A stretch of DNA of 49,026 nt, taken from assembly GCA_014762625.1 (NCBI GenBank), contig JABURQ010000204.1:1-49026 (forward strand). The letters are read 5' to 3'. The notes under the pieces are model-generated. The model did no database searches. It worked only from the letters and a program-made list of their open reading frames with translations, and was not told the DNA's origin. Within the stretch, counting starts at the first letter, position 1. Every line of letters starts with the position of its first letter. The translations under genes and the position numbers were made by a program. Shown here piece by piece: positions 1 through 8,992 of this stretch. This stretch comes from Planctomycetaceae bacterium (GTDB taxonomy: Bacteria; Planctomycetota; Planctomycetia; Planctomycetales; Planctomycetaceae).

Positions 1-5
1 CCCTG

Positions 6-1037
6 TTGAAACTGCGCCGCGGCAGTCGGGAAAAATCCACACGGAAATATTTCGTCAATGCGGGCATGTCGCTCTGGCTGCTCTGTCTCTTGATGACGGC
101 TCTCGAATTCGGTTTCGCCGTCGGCTACGATCGGACCGATTCATTCAATATGTCGAACGTGTCGAAAAAATGGTTTCGCAAGTACGCCGAGCCAGATGAG
201 AAGATCCTCCGCTTCAGAGCAAACGAGGGAATCGTCTATCGCGACGACGAGGCGTTCCCCGAATCCATCCCCGACGACACCCGCCATATCTGCTTTCTGG
301 GTGACAGCTTCACTTACGGCCACGGCATCAATCGTGTCAGCGATCGCTTCAGCAATCAGGTGCGACAGCAACTCAACCGTGACAGCGAACAACCATACGT
401 CGTCTCGAATGTCGGCAAGCCGGGCACCGACCTCTTTTACGCCGAGGCGATCCTGGAGAATCTGTTCGAGGAGGAGATCCGCGTGGATACGGCGGTTTAT
501 ACGCTCTGCCTGAATGACATCGAATCGTTCCATCCCGACTTTCAGACTTATTACTCGGGCGACTGGATGAAAGGCTCGGATTTCTTCCTCTTCCGCGATA
601 CCTATTTTTTCAACCTGTTGTATTTTCGAATCCAACAGGCCCAGCGGCCGCAAGTGAAAAACTATTACGACTTCGTCCGCGAGTACTACGCAGGCGAACC
701 GTGGGAGCGAATGAAAGAGAAGCTCTCCGACATCAACCGCCTGTGTGAAGAACACGACTGCGAATTCCGCGTCGTGATATTTCCCTTCCTGCATAATCTG
801 GGAGATGACAATCCATTCTCCGAGGTTCACGAACAGATCGTTGCGTTTTGCGAGGAGCAGGGGATCCCGGTCATCGATCTCTTATCGATTCTAGAACCGC
901 ATACGCAGGAAGGTCTGGTGGTCAGTCGCTTCGACGCACATCCTAATGAACGAGCCAACGAACTGGCGGCGAAAGCGATCCGCAAGTGGCTGTTAGAGAA
1001 CAAAGCAGACCACAATCAATCCGACGAAGACAACTAA
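6..1037 (+). CDS. SGNH/GDSL-fold hydrolase, membrane-anchored
   Basis: The protein has one N-terminal hydrophobic helix (about residues 22-40) after a basic stretch, so it is probably anchored with the catalytic domain outside. The domain shows the SGNH blocks: GDSFTYGHG with nucleophile Ser101, a Gly in NVGKPGTD, an Asn in LCLND, and the block V pair DAHPN with Asp310 and His312. Members of this superfamily hydrolyse or transfer acyl esters, and AlgX/AlgJ-like forms O-acetylate exopolysaccharide together with an MBOAT partner; no partner is visible here, so the substrate is unknown. The listed start is a TTG at the window edge and the frame stays open to base 1, so the true start may lie outside. 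ATG at 66 would shorten the basic N-terminus but keep the helix. Confidence 0.8.
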   Translation: MKLRRGSREKSTRKYFVNAGMSLWLLCLLMTALEFGFAVGYDRTDSFNMSNVSKKWFRKYAEPDEKILRFRANEGIVYRDDEAFPESIPDDTRHICFLGDSFTYGHGINRVSDRFSNQVRQQLNRDSEQPYVVSNVGKPGTDLFYAEAILENLFEEEIRVDTAVYTLCLNDIESFHPDFQTYYSGDWMKGSDFFLFRDTYFFNLLYFRIQQAQRPQVKNYYDFVREYYAGEPWERMKEKLSDINRLCEEHDCEFRVVIFPFLHNLGDDNPFSEVHEQIVAFCEEQGIPVIDLLSILEPHTQEGLVVSRFDAHPNERANELAAKAIRKWLLENKADHNQSDEDN

Positions 1038-1043
1038 GTAAGC

Positions 1044-2054
1044 TCAATCTTCATCACTCAGGTGTTTCATCATTTCTGTCGCCTCGGGGGACTGTTGGGC
1101 TACCGCAATCATCAGTTCTTCGAGGTGATCAGGGTCGAGCCGCGCGATTCGCATCAGGAGATCGGGGAGTTCGCGACCTTCGGGAATACTGGCGAGAAAC
1201 CGTCGCCACATTTCGCTACCCGCTTGCAGCATCCAGGTTTCATATTCAAGCTGATCCGCTTCGGAAGTGACCAGATGATAAAGCTCGTCATCGAGGTGAT
1301 TCAGTCCATGAAGGCAGATCAGTTCGACGGTCCCTTTGGTCAATTCGTGTAACACCAGACACCAGTTCCACGCTTTGGCAACGACTTGAAATCGACCGTA
1401 TCGTCGTTCGACTCCGCCGTAACCGATCGCTCCCTGCCGGGTCATACGCCCGAGTTGTGTGCGGGGTTCCTGCAGATTTCCGAAAGCGACCGCCATTGTC
1501 AGACTCCCCTCCAGGCGATCGACGTCGATCCCCCACATCTGAGAGTTGGCCTCCTCAGCAATTCGTGTCAGTCGTTCACGACGACTACGCTCGAGAAAAT
1601 AGGTCCTCAAAAAGTAATACATCAACTGCACGTAGTGGATGACCGGAATCGCAATCACCCATTTACTCCATGCTCGTTTGATGAGAAATCGTTTGGAGCC
1701 TTTCCAGAGTTCGCATCCGTATTCAGAGAACAAACGATGTTGGTGGAACGGATTCTTCGGTGAATCGACGTTCTTCCAGAATCTCGACGGTCGCCCGTAA
1801 AGCGGCACCATATCACCAATAAAATAATTGAGCGCCAGAGCGACACTGAAACGATCGTAGACTTTAGTGATCCCTTTGCGCTCCGCTTCCAATTCCCGAC
1901 TGACGATGTGATGTCCGGTCAGAAACGAATGCATGGCGGCCCCCTGGATCAACAAATTCAGAGTCATCCGCTTGTTGGTCTCGCGCAGAATTTCGTCCTC
2001 GCGTGAGGGCTCCTCCTCCGTACTTTCGGCTGGCGAATAATCCGAAGAGACCAC
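1044..2054 (-). CDS. Conserved hypothetical protein, mostly helical
   Basis: I do not recognise the family. The 336-residue product starts at a GTG with a good ribosome-binding site (GGGAG, 6 nt before it), which decides the start. It has an acidic N-terminus, a long middle region rich in Trp, Tyr and Arg, and one aromatic-rich hydrophobic stretch (about residues 128-152) that could be a membrane or membrane-surface helix. There is no signal peptide. A GAIGYGGVERRYG stretch near residue 210 and a Leu/Glu-rich C-terminus ending in LSDED are visible. It converges on the SGNH gene with 6 bp between stop codons. Nothing in the context suggests a role. Confidence 0.75.
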   Translation of the reverse strand: MVSSDYSPAESTEEEPSREDEILRETNKRMTLNLLIQGAAMHSFLTGHHIVSRELEAERKGITKVYDRFSVALALNYFIGDMVPLYGRPSRFWKNVDSPKNPFHQHRLFSEYGCELWKGSKRFLIKRAWSKWVIAIPVIHYVQLMYYFLRTYFLERSRRERLTRIAEEANSQMWGIDVDRLEGSLTMAVAFGNLQEPRTQLGRMTRQGAIGYGGVERRYGRFQVVAKAWNWCLVLHELTKGTVELICLHGLNHLDDELYHLVTSEADQLEYETWMLQAGSEMWRRFLASIPEGRELPDLLMRIARLDPDHLEELMIAVAQQSPEATEMMKHLSDED

Positions 2055-2127
2055 GATGAACTCCCTGATAGGCTGTTGAAACTGCTTTCGCCGACGAGAA
2101 CGAGACAGAATTTGACAGATTGAGGAG

Positions 2128-2418
2128 TCAAATTGCAGGCATAGCCAATGCTACGCCGAAATTTGACAACGAAGATTCTGATGAATTCTGACCGTTCGCA
2201 GGCCGAATGAGTTTTTCAAGGGTCTGATTAGCCTTCGGCTGCGGTTCGGGACGATCTTCCGGCCAATCAGGCTCAAAGGGCGATGGTGCCGGATGACGTT
2301 CCGGCGGAGGGCTCGTTTCCGGAATTGGTTCCGTTTCCGGATCCACGACGGGAGCATCCGGGGCCGTGGAACCGGACACTGGTGTCTTCGACTCTGTATG
2401 AGAACTGTGGATTTCCAT
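2128..2418 (-). CDS. Small Pro/Glu-rich hypothetical protein
   Basis: This 96-residue frame begins MEIHSSHTES and is dominated by Pro, Glu and Ser in the middle (for example PETEPIPETSPPPERHP), so it is probably disordered, with a less biased C-terminus ending in ALAMPAI. The start at 2418 is chosen because AAGGA lies 10 nt upstream of it; the same frame is open further upstream to 2493 but without such a site. No signal peptide or known domain is seen. Low-complexity composition means a spurious frame cannot be excluded. Confidence 0.45.
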   Translation of the reverse strand: MEIHSSHTESKTPVSGSTAPDAPVVDPETEPIPETSPPPERHPAPSPFEPDWPEDRPEPQPKANQTLEKLIRPANGQNSSESSLSNFGVALAMPAI

Positions 2419-2624
2419 CAACAATCTGTCCTTATTTGATAAAAGAAGGGGTTTCATTTTTGCGCGCTCCGAGTGTGTTATCAAGATCCTCAATAGATAC
2501 TGGAGAGAGATTCAATCATGTTAAAATCTGAATCAGGTTCAGAGAAAAGTGACAAAGATTGGCCATGAAGAGTTCGAATGATAGGATGTGACGACCAATC
2601 ACAGCCTGTAAACACTAACAACCG

Positions 2625-3749
2625 ATGACTGACACTCTTGACGATCGATTCGACTTTCCCGCGCTGCGGCGACGTTTGAAGTCGTGGTACCGGAAAAACG
2701 GTCGGGAGTTACCGTGGCGGAATCTCGACGATCCCTATCGCGTCTGGATCAGCGAGATCATGCTGCAACAGACCACCGTCACCACCGTCATCCCGTATTA
2801 CGAACGCTTCTTCCAACGTTTCCCGAATGTGCGGGCGCTGGCGGCAGCCGATCAACAGGAGGTCCTCGCTCTCTGGGAGGGGCTCGGATATTACAGCCGC
2901 GCTCGAAATCTCCATAAAGCGGCAGGCCTCATTGTGGAGGAACACGCGGGAGAGTTTCCTACCTCGGCGCATGAATTGCAGAAATTGCCCGGTATCGGTC
3001 GCTACACAGCCGGCGCCATTGCCTCGTTTGCGATGGGACAATCGGCTCCCATTGTCGAAGCCAACACGTTACGACTCTACGCCCGCCTGCTGGGAATGCG
3101 AGGCGATCCGCGTTCGACCGCCGGTCAGCGGGAACTCTGGGAATTCGCCGAGGCGGTCCTTCCGAAAAGAAACGCGGGAGACGTCAACCAGGCGCTGATG
3201 GATCTCGGCTCTCTGGTCTGTACGCCGACGGAACCGGACTGTCCGCACTGTCCGCTCCTCAACGATTGCCGTGCTGCAGAGTTGAAACTCCAACACGAAA
3301 TTCCCAAAGCGAAACAGAAAACGAAGATCACCGCGCTCCAGGATATCTGTGTCGCCGTCATGGACGGGCGGAAAGTTCTCCTGCGTCAACGACAACCGGA
3401 CGAACGGTGGGCGGGATTGTGGGACTTTCCCCGATGGACGACTGAAAACCCATTGCCGACGATGTCCAAAAACCTGTTGCCCCCTCCGTCGCTGGAACAG
3501 TCGATTCTGGCAGAGCTTCATGAACGGACCGGATACCGGGTCAATCAGGGACCGTTGGCCGAAGTGATCAAACACTCGGTCACCCGGTATCGCATTGAAC
3601 TCTTCTGCTTTACGGCGGAGAAAATTTCGGGACGTAAGACAAAAGGGGAGCCGTTGGTTTGGGTTTCATTGGACGATCTCGACGATCGACCGCTCTCGAA
3701 GACCGGACGTCAGTTCGCTCGCACGTTGCAAGCAGGGAGTTTGTTTTGA
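2625..3749 (+). CDS. mutY: A/G-specific adenine DNA glycosylase
   Basis: MutY removes adenine mispaired with 8-oxoguanine or guanine in base-excision repair. The 374-residue protein has the expected order: an N-terminal helical domain with catalytic Glu44 in WISEIMLQQT, the helix-hairpin-helix LPGIGRYTAGAI (121-132), the [4Fe-4S] loop C199-X6-C206-X2-C209-X5-C215, and a NUDIX-like C-terminal domain that reads the 8-oxoG (about 235-370). One point is odd: the catalytic Asp normally found in the (V/L)DGNV motif is replaced by Glu145 in IVEANTLRLYAR, while the neighbouring Asn and Arg are kept. The start ATG at 2625 gives the usual N-terminus. It stands alone on its strand; the divergent small gene begins about 200 bp away. 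Confidence 0.95.
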   Translation: MTDTLDDRFDFPALRRRLKSWYRKNGRELPWRNLDDPYRVWISEIMLQQTTVTTVIPYYERFFQRFPNVRALAAADQQEVLALWEGLGYYSRARNLHKAAGLIVEEHAGEFPTSAHELQKLPGIGRYTAGAIASFAMGQSAPIVEANTLRLYARLLGMRGDPRSTAGQRELWEFAEAVLPKRNAGDVNQALMDLGSLVCTPTEPDCPHCPLLNDCRAAELKLQHEIPKAKQKTKITALQDICVAVMDGRKVLLRQRQPDERWAGLWDFPRWTTENPLPTMSKNLLPPPSLEQSILAELHERTGYRVNQGPLAEVIKHSVTRYRIELFCFTAEKISGRKTKGEPLVWVSLDDLDDRPLSKTGRQFARTLQAGSLF

Positions 3750-3894
3750 TCGCAGACGGCGGGTTCGGAGAAATTTTCGCCGTGAAAGAACAAGTCAGAC
3801 GTGCTAATATTGAACTTTCATCAATAATCTTTCATGGCTGTATTCCGTCCGCGCCCGGCGAAGTCACGCTCCGCAATTCCTTCGGATCCGATCG

Positions 3895-5268
3895 ATGGCA
3901 TCAGGACTCGACACCACATTCCAGATCAACCGACGCTCCTTAATTCAGGCGGGAAGTCTCGGCGGCCTCGGTTTAACACTTCCGAGTCTGCTGGCGGCGG
4001 AAGAAACAGCGCCCAACGATAAATCTTGCATCTTCATTGTGATGAGCGGCGGGTTGAGTCACATCGATACGCTCGATCCGAAACCTCTCGCACCGCGGGA
4101 AACGCGCGGCCCCTACGATCAAATCGCCACCGCTTTGCCCGGAGTTCAATTCACCGAAATGATGCCGAGACTGGCGACGATCGCCGATCGTTTCAGTCTC
4201 GTCCGTTCGCTCAGCCATCGAGACACTGTCCATGTGACGGCCGCACATACGATGCTGACCGGACAACCGAACGGCACTACCGCCGATGATTCGCCGTTTA
4301 TCGGTTCGTTGATTTCCCGCTTCCAACCCTCCACGGTCAACATGCCGTCGTATGTCTGGTTGCATAATATGAAAACGGGAACGAACAAAGTCCCCCGCTA
4401 CAATAACGGTCTGCACAAAATCGGATACGAACACGCACCGCTCCGGATCGGGCACGAACTCGATAACCCCTCAACCCCCGACTTTCGCGTCGAGCATTTC
4501 AATCCGCCGGAAGGAGTCGAAGGAAAACGCCTGCAGCAACGTTTCGAGTTGCTGCGTTCTCTGGAAGGAGAACAGCGTCCCGCGAAATGGACCGACTTGC
4601 ACGAACGAGCCCGCGATCTGGTGACCGGTTCTCACGCACGAACCGCCTTCGATCTCTCCCAGGAACCAGATTCGGTCCGCGATCGCTACGGGCGCAATCC
4701 CCTCGGTCAATATCTTCTGATGGCCCGACGACTGATCGAAGCGGGCGTGAGGCTGGTCACAGTCACCGCCTGGCCGGGACTGGCACCGGGAGAAACCGAA
4801 CCGACCGTCACTCAGGTCTGGGACATGCACGACAGCTACTTTAGCGGCAACGACAACATGTACGGCAACGGTCCGTACGGGATGCGCTGGTCGGCACCGC
4901 GACTCGATCAGGCGTTAACGGCATTGATCACCGACCTCGACGAACGCGGATTACTCGAAGACACGTTTATCCCGGTCATCGGCGAATTCGGACGGAGTCC
5001 GAAGTTCGAAGGGGAAGGCCGCGGTCGCGGACACTGGCCGAACGCCTACACCGGTTTGTTTGCCGGCGGTGGTGTGAAACGCGGTTTTGTGTACGGTGCC
5101 TCCGACAATATCGGCGGGGAAGTTGCCTCGGGGCGTCCCGTTTCGCATGCAGATATCGGAGCGACCATTTTCCAGACCCTCGGCATCCCACTCGAACAAC
5201 GTTACGGAGCGGACGGATTTTCGTTCCGCGTCAGCAACGGTTCCCCGCTTAACGATTTATTTGCCTGA
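3895..5268 (+). CDS. DUF1501 domain protein, Tat-type export signal
   Basis: DUF1501 proteins are abundant in planctomycetes and have a sulfatase/alkaline-phosphatase-like fold; their biochemical role is not established. The N-terminus NRRSLIQAG followed by a hydrophobic Gly/Leu stretch ending in LLAAEE is a twin-arginine-type signal. The family hallmark is visible as SGGLSHIDTLDPKP (about 52-65), then HVTAAHTMLTG, RYGRNPLGQYLLMARRLIEAGVRL, the WDMH segment and the C-terminal GEFGRSP...GRGHWP stretch with probable metal ligands. The length of 457 is usual. The stop is 43 bp from the beta-helix gene on the same strand, so the two are probably co-transcribed. Paralogue of the gene at 39300. Confidence 0.9.
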   Translation: MASGLDTTFQINRRSLIQAGSLGGLGLTLPSLLAAEETAPNDKSCIFIVMSGGLSHIDTLDPKPLAPRETRGPYDQIATALPGVQFTEMMPRLATIADRFSLVRSLSHRDTVHVTAAHTMLTGQPNGTTADDSPFIGSLISRFQPSTVNMPSYVWLHNMKTGTNKVPRYNNGLHKIGYEHAPLRIGHELDNPSTPDFRVEHFNPPEGVEGKRLQQRFELLRSLEGEQRPAKWTDLHERARDLVTGSHARTAFDLSQEPDSVRDRYGRNPLGQYLLMARRLIEAGVRLVTVTAWPGLAPGETEPTVTQVWDMHDSYFSGNDNMYGNGPYGMRWSAPRLDQALTALITDLDERGLLEDTFIPVIGEFGRSPKFEGEGRGRGHWPNAYTGLFAGGGVKRGFVYGASDNIGGEVASGRPVSHADIGATIFQTLGIPLEQRYGADGFSFRVSNGSPLNDLFA

Positions 5269-5311
5269 TGTGTTAACAGCAACCACTCGATTGACTTACG
5301 AAAGTGCTTTC

Positions 5312-6526
5312 ATGAAAACTTATTTTGCTTCGATGTTCGCCCTCACGGGACTTTTTGCGGTCATGGGATTCAACGTCGCTCAACCGACAAAAGTCACTCT
5401 CACCGGCGCTCGTCCCGAGATTCACGCCATCAATTACGCCTCCCTCCAGGAAGCCATCGACGCGGTTCCTGAAGACGGGGGCATCGTGCGAATTCCGCCC
5501 GGGATTTTTGAACTCTCTGAGCCGCTGGTGATTTCCGGGGAGGATATCACTCTCGAAGGGTCCGGCGCAGCGACGCATCTGATCAATATGAATACCGAAG
5601 GGAAACCGGCGATTCTGCTGTCGCACCCCGATGTGAAAAACCCCCTCACGGACAAGCACAACCTTTGGCGGATTCGGCTCGCCCATTTTCGCGTAACCGG
5701 GAATGAAAAGAGCGGTCACGGCATCGAAGCCCGTCGCATCAACGAAATTCACATTGACAGTGTGACGATCAGCGAAAATGGAGGCGACGGGATTCTTCTC
5801 GACCACTGTTACGAAGACCCGCGGATCTCGGATTGCCTGATCACCTACAACAAACAGGTCGGCCTCAACCTGCTCGGTTGCCACGATATCATCGTTTCAG
5901 CCAACCAGTTCGAAGAAAATAACGACGCCCTCCATTGCATCGATGGATACAATCTCGCAATGTCGGGCAATAACCTCGACGACCACTTGCGTCATGGTGT
6001 CGTGATCGAAAACACCTACGGGAGCTTCGTGTCGGCCAACATGATTGAAGAGTGTCAGGGAAGTGCCGTCATCATGGATCGCGATTGTTACGGTAATACC
6101 GTCAGTGCGAACGTGATTGCCCACAACGGAGGAGGCGTCGATCTTCGCGATGCACACGGCTGTGCCATTTCCGCCAATACTTTCACGCTGATGAAATCGG
6201 ATGCCGTCCGCATCGGTCCCGCGAGCGGTCGCATCACCGTCTCCGCCAACCACTTTTCAAACAGCTATCTGGGTGACGGAAAAGTCAAGCGGGCTGCCAA
6301 CGATTTGCTCGCTTCCGGACTGATTCTGGAAGGGACCCATCATATCGGAATTTCCGGGAACGGCTTTTCAGGATTACACACTCCCGCCATCGAAGTTCGC
6401 GGAGAGCCCTCAACTCAGATTCTGATCGACGGCAATGTGCTGACCGATGTCGAAAGCCAGCACGAGAACTTACCCGAGCCGGTACTCGGAGAAATGATTC
6501 ATACGCCGGTCTCCTCAGACGAGTGA
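5312..6526 (+). CDS. Exported right-handed beta-helix (pectate-lyase-fold) protein
   Basis: The 404-residue product starts MKTYFASMFALTGLF, a signal peptide with probable cleavage near NVAQP. An initial LQEAIDAVPEDGGIVRIPPG motif is typical of the first turn of pectate-lyase-like folds. After it come many short Asn/Gly-rich repeats with the ladder pattern of parallel beta-helices (ISDCLITYNKQVGLNLLGC, VSANQFEENNDAL, VSANMIEECQGSAVIM, ISANTFTLMKSDAVRI, ISGNGFSGLH), close to NosD/right-handed beta-helix (DUF1565-like) repeats. Such proteins bind or cut polysaccharides, but no catalytic set can be assigned. The frame is open further upstream, overlapping the DUF1501 gene, but the signal peptide fixes this start. 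It lies 43 bp after the DUF1501 stop. Confidence 0.85.
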   Translation: MKTYFASMFALTGLFAVMGFNVAQPTKVTLTGARPEIHAINYASLQEAIDAVPEDGGIVRIPPGIFELSEPLVISGEDITLEGSGAATHLINMNTEGKPAILLSHPDVKNPLTDKHNLWRIRLAHFRVTGNEKSGHGIEARRINEIHIDSVTISENGGDGILLDHCYEDPRISDCLITYNKQVGLNLLGCHDIIVSANQFEENNDALHCIDGYNLAMSGNNLDDHLRHGVVIENTYGSFVSANMIEECQGSAVIMDRDCYGNTVSANVIAHNGGGVDLRDAHGCAISANTFTLMKSDAVRIGPASGRITVSANHFSNSYLGDGKVKRAANDLLASGLILEGTHHIGISGNGFSGLHTPAIEVRGEPSTQILIDGNVLTDVESQHENLPEPVLGEMIHTPVSSDE

Positions 6527-6608
6527 GGTTCATCGTAGATATAAAGACGTCATAAACCGGATATTTTGCGCCACTTCTCCCGTGAATCGCGCAACCCGTC
6601 CCCTTCGT

Positions 6609-6637
6609 TTGACTCTCTTCTTCCACCATGTCAAAAT
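6609..6637 (+). promoter_or_regulatory. Candidate sigma70-type promoter for argB
   Basis: TTGACT (6609-6614) and CAAAAT (6632-6637) are separated by 17 bp and lie 30 bp before the argB start, which would give a leader of about 25 nt. The -10 element matches the consensus at only four of six positions. Confidence 0.35.
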
Positions 6638-6667
6638 GGCCCGCTTCCCCGGAAAGAAGAGAGTTTC

Positions 6668-7558
6668 ATGCAATCCGAAGCGATAAAGAAAGCCGACGTC
6701 CTCATCGAAGCCCTGAACTGGATTCAGCGGTTCCGGGGAAAATACGTCGTGATCAAATTCGGAGGCTCGGCTCTCGAAGAGACGGAGGCCGTCAAAGCGT
6801 TTCTGACCGACGTGATTTTCATGTCGAGCGTCGGGATGAAACCGATTCTGATACACGGCGGAGGGAAGGCGATCAGTAAAGCGATGGCCGAGGCCGGGAT
6901 CGAGCCGCGATTCGTGCAGGGGCGTCGCTACACCGATGAACGAACAATCGACATCGTCGCCAACGTGCTTGCCGGAGAGATCTGCCAGTCTCTGGTCGAT
7001 GAAATTAACAGCCGCAAAGGACGTGCAATCGCCCTCAACTATCAGACGCAAAATTGTCTGATGGGACGAAAACTGGAACTGAAAGACGAAAACGGCGAAC
7101 CGGTGGACCTCGGTCGTGTCGGAGAAGTTTTCGATATCAATCGGGAGTTACTGAAACGAACGTGCGATGACGGCGTGATTCCCGTTCTGCCGTCGGTGGC
7201 CGTCGATCGCGGAGGACAACTCCTCAACGTAAATGCGGATACCGCGGCAGCAGCCGTTGCGGGATTTCTGGGAGCCGAGAAGCTGATGTTTCTCAGCGAT
7301 GTGCCCGGAATTTGCCGGGACAAAGATGATATTAACACTCTGATTCGTCACGTCGATGGAATCGCGTGTCGGAAACTGATCGATGAAGGAGTCGTTGCGG
7401 CGGGTATGGTTCCCAAAGTGGAGGCGGCACTGGAAGCTTTGGCGGCCGGTGTCGGGAAAGTCCACATTGTCGATGGCCGAACCCCGCACAGTATTTTGTT
7501 GGAAATTTATTCGGATACCGGTATAGGAACGGAACTGGTCCTTCACGACCGGAAATAA
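6668..7558 (+). CDS. argB: Acetylglutamate kinase
   Basis: ArgB phosphorylates N-acetylglutamate, the second step of arginine synthesis. The 296-residue protein shows the amino-acid-kinase fold signatures: [11 protein letters not shown] (phosphate-binding Lys and Gly-Gly), LIHGGGKAI, the substrate-binding [12 protein letters not shown], and [20 protein letters not shown] near the nucleotide site, then [23 protein letters not shown] and [16 protein letters not shown] at the end. The RRYTDERT and GMVPK elements and the N-terminal extension resemble the arginine-inhibited hexameric ArgB class, so feedback inhibition is plausible but inferred. The start at 6668 follows a purine-rich GGAAAGAAGAGAG. 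First gene of the arginine block. Confidence 0.96.
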   Translation: MQSEAIKKADVLIEALNWIQRFRGKYVVIKFGGSALEETEAVKAFLTDVIFMSSVGMKPILIHGGGKAISKAMAEAGIEPRFVQGRRYTDERTIDIVANVLAGEICQSLVDEINSRKGRAIALNYQTQNCLMGRKLELKDENGEPVDLGRVGEVFDINRELLKRTCDDGVIPVLPSVAVDRGGQLLNVNADTAAAAVAGFLGAEKLMFLSDVPGICRDKDDINTLIRHVDGIACRKLIDEGVVAAGMVPKVEAALEALAAGVGKVHIVDGRTPHSILLEIYSDTGIGTELVLHDRK

Positions 7559-7621
7559 CTTAGCAGCCCGTTAAAAAACTCAATTTTACTGCGAATCGAT
7601 TTTTGAGCTGAATCACATCGT

Positions 7622-7665
7622 CACAAATTCTCGATGAATCATGGGATTCCGCGAGTTTGTGTTTT
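7622..7665 (+). terminator. Weak hairpin with T-run between argB and argD
   Basis: CACAAA-tt-CTCG (7622-7633) can pair with CGAG-TTTGTG (7652-7661), ten pairs with a two-base bulge, followed at once by TTTT (7662-7665). It lies between the argB stop and the argD ribosome-binding site. The stem is AU-rich and the loop is 18 nt, so it would be a weak terminator or attenuator. Confidence 0.3.
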
Positions 7666-7698
7666 CAATCTGTCTGACGTTTGCAGAAAGGCAAATCC

Positions 7699-8901
7699 AT
7701 GACAACGACTCTCACCAGCCAGGAAACCATCGAACTGTTCGACCAGTACGTGATTCCCAACTATCGCCGCTATCCGGTGACGCTGGTTCGGGGAGAGGGG
7801 TCTTACGTCTGGAGTGCGGAAGGACAGAAATATCTCGACCTGTTTCCCGGCTGGGGGTGTAACATTCTCGGCTACTGCCCACCGAAGGTGGTCGAAGCGG
7901 TTCAAAAACAGGTCGCCGAACTGATTCACGTTCCGAATACGTGGTACATCGAATCCCAGGGAAAATTCGCCGAAGCGCTCTGCACGAGAGGCTTCGGGAA
8001 AGCGTTCTTCTGTAACAGCGGAGCGGAAGCAATCGAAGGGGCAATCAAACTCGCCCGACTGCACACTCCGGAAGGCCGTCACAAAATCATCACGTTCGAA
8101 AACAGCTTTCACGGTCGAACCTACGCCGCCGTGACAGCAACGGCTCAGCCCAAGTATCACGAAGGAATCGGTCCGATGGTGGCCGGATTCCGCTACGCTC
8201 CCCACAATGACTTGGACGCGGTCGCTTCGATGATCGATGACGAGACCGCCGCCATCCTGATCGAACCGGTTCAGGGAGAGGGAGGCGTCAATATTCCGGA
8301 GGAAGGATTCCTGGAAGGGCTCCGGGAACTGTGCGATGAAAACGATCTGCTCCTGATCTTCGACGAAGTTCAAACCGGTATGGGACGACTCGGCACCTGG
8401 TTCGGATACCAGACCTGGAACGTCAAACCCGACATCATGACGCTCGCCAAGGGACTTGCCGGAGGCGTCGCTGTCGGAGCCATCATCGCCACGGATGAAG
8501 TGGCTCCCAGTTTGCGACCCGGCATGCACGCCAGCACATTTGGAGGCAACCCGATCGCGATGTCGGCGGGACTGGCCACCGTCGCCACCATTGAAGAAGA
8601 GGGCTTACTCGACAACGTCTCCGCCCGATCCGAACAATTCCGCCAGTTCTTTACCGACTTGCAGGCCGATCTTTCCATCATCCGCGAAGTTCGCGTGCAG
8701 GGGATGATGGTCGGCATCGATTTGACGATCCCCGCGACTCCCGCCGTCGGCAAGTGCATGGAACGCGGCCTGCTGATGAACGCGACTCACGAAACCGTCG
8801 TCCGTTTACTGCCGGCCCTGAACGTCACTCCCGAACAAGTCGACGAAGGTTGCAACATCCTGAAAGACGTTCTTCAGGAGATGGCGGAGGATGCGGAATA
8901 A
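7699..8901 (+). CDS. argD: Acetylornithine aminotransferase
   Basis: ArgD is a PLP-dependent class III aminotransferase that converts N-acetylglutamate semialdehyde to N-acetylornithine with glutamate as donor. The 400-residue product has [19 protein letters not shown] (cofactor phosphate site), ENSFHGRT, the conserved [14 protein letters not shown] with the ring-nitrogen Asp, the Schiff-base Lys251 in TLAKGLAGG, and HASTFGGNP. The start at 7699 is fixed by AAAGG seven bases upstream. Length and motifs are normal. It is 140 bp after argB on the same strand with a weak hairpin between them. In other bacteria ArgD can also serve lysine synthesis; that cannot be judged here. Confidence 0.95.
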   Translation: MTTTLTSQETIELFDQYVIPNYRRYPVTLVRGEGSYVWSAEGQKYLDLFPGWGCNILGYCPPKVVEAVQKQVAELIHVPNTWYIESQGKFAEALCTRGFGKAFFCNSGAEAIEGAIKLARLHTPEGRHKIITFENSFHGRTYAAVTATAQPKYHEGIGPMVAGFRYAPHNDLDAVASMIDDETAAILIEPVQGEGGVNIPEEGFLEGLRELCDENDLLLIFDEVQTGMGRLGTWFGYQTWNVKPDIMTLAKGLAGGVAVGAIIATDEVAPSLRPGMHASTFGGNPIAMSAGLATVATIEEEGLLDNVSARSEQFRQFFTDLQADLSIIREVRVQGMMVGIDLTIPATPAVGKCMERGLLMNATHETVVRLLPALNVTPEQVDEGCNILKDVLQEMAEDAE

Positions 8902-8903
8902 AT

Positions 8904-8934
8904 AAGTGTTAAGTTTGAAGTGTTAAGTTTTAAG
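8904..8934 (+). repeat. Left repeat of the S23 unit (tandem 13-mer)
   Basis: AAGTGTTAAGTTT occurs at 8904-8916 and again at 8918-8930, and the second copy runs on into TAAG (to 8934). The first 11 bases of each copy are an exact inverted match to ACTTAACACTT at 9325-9335, and GTTTTAAG (8927-8934) is an exact inverted match to CTTAAAAC at 9333-9340. The repeat begins three bases after the argD stop codon. Confidence 0.75.
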
Positions 8935-8992
8935 AACTCATGGCAAACGGTTCTCCTAAATTCCATCATCAGAAAAAAGACGAGGACTTGCC

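Noticed and set aside
1-2085. Shared 13-mer CTGTTGAAACTGC at 3-15 and near 2072
   Set aside because: Several chance 13-mer matches are expected in a window of this size, and the match does not extend.
5087-5311. N-terminal extension of the beta-helix protein
   Set aside because: It overlaps the DUF1501 gene in another frame and would place the signal peptide in the middle of the protein.
7639-8529. Long open frame opposite argD (296 codons)
   Set aside because: It is the antisense shadow of a certain gene; GC-rich codon bias keeps the opposite frame open, and its product has no domain or signal.
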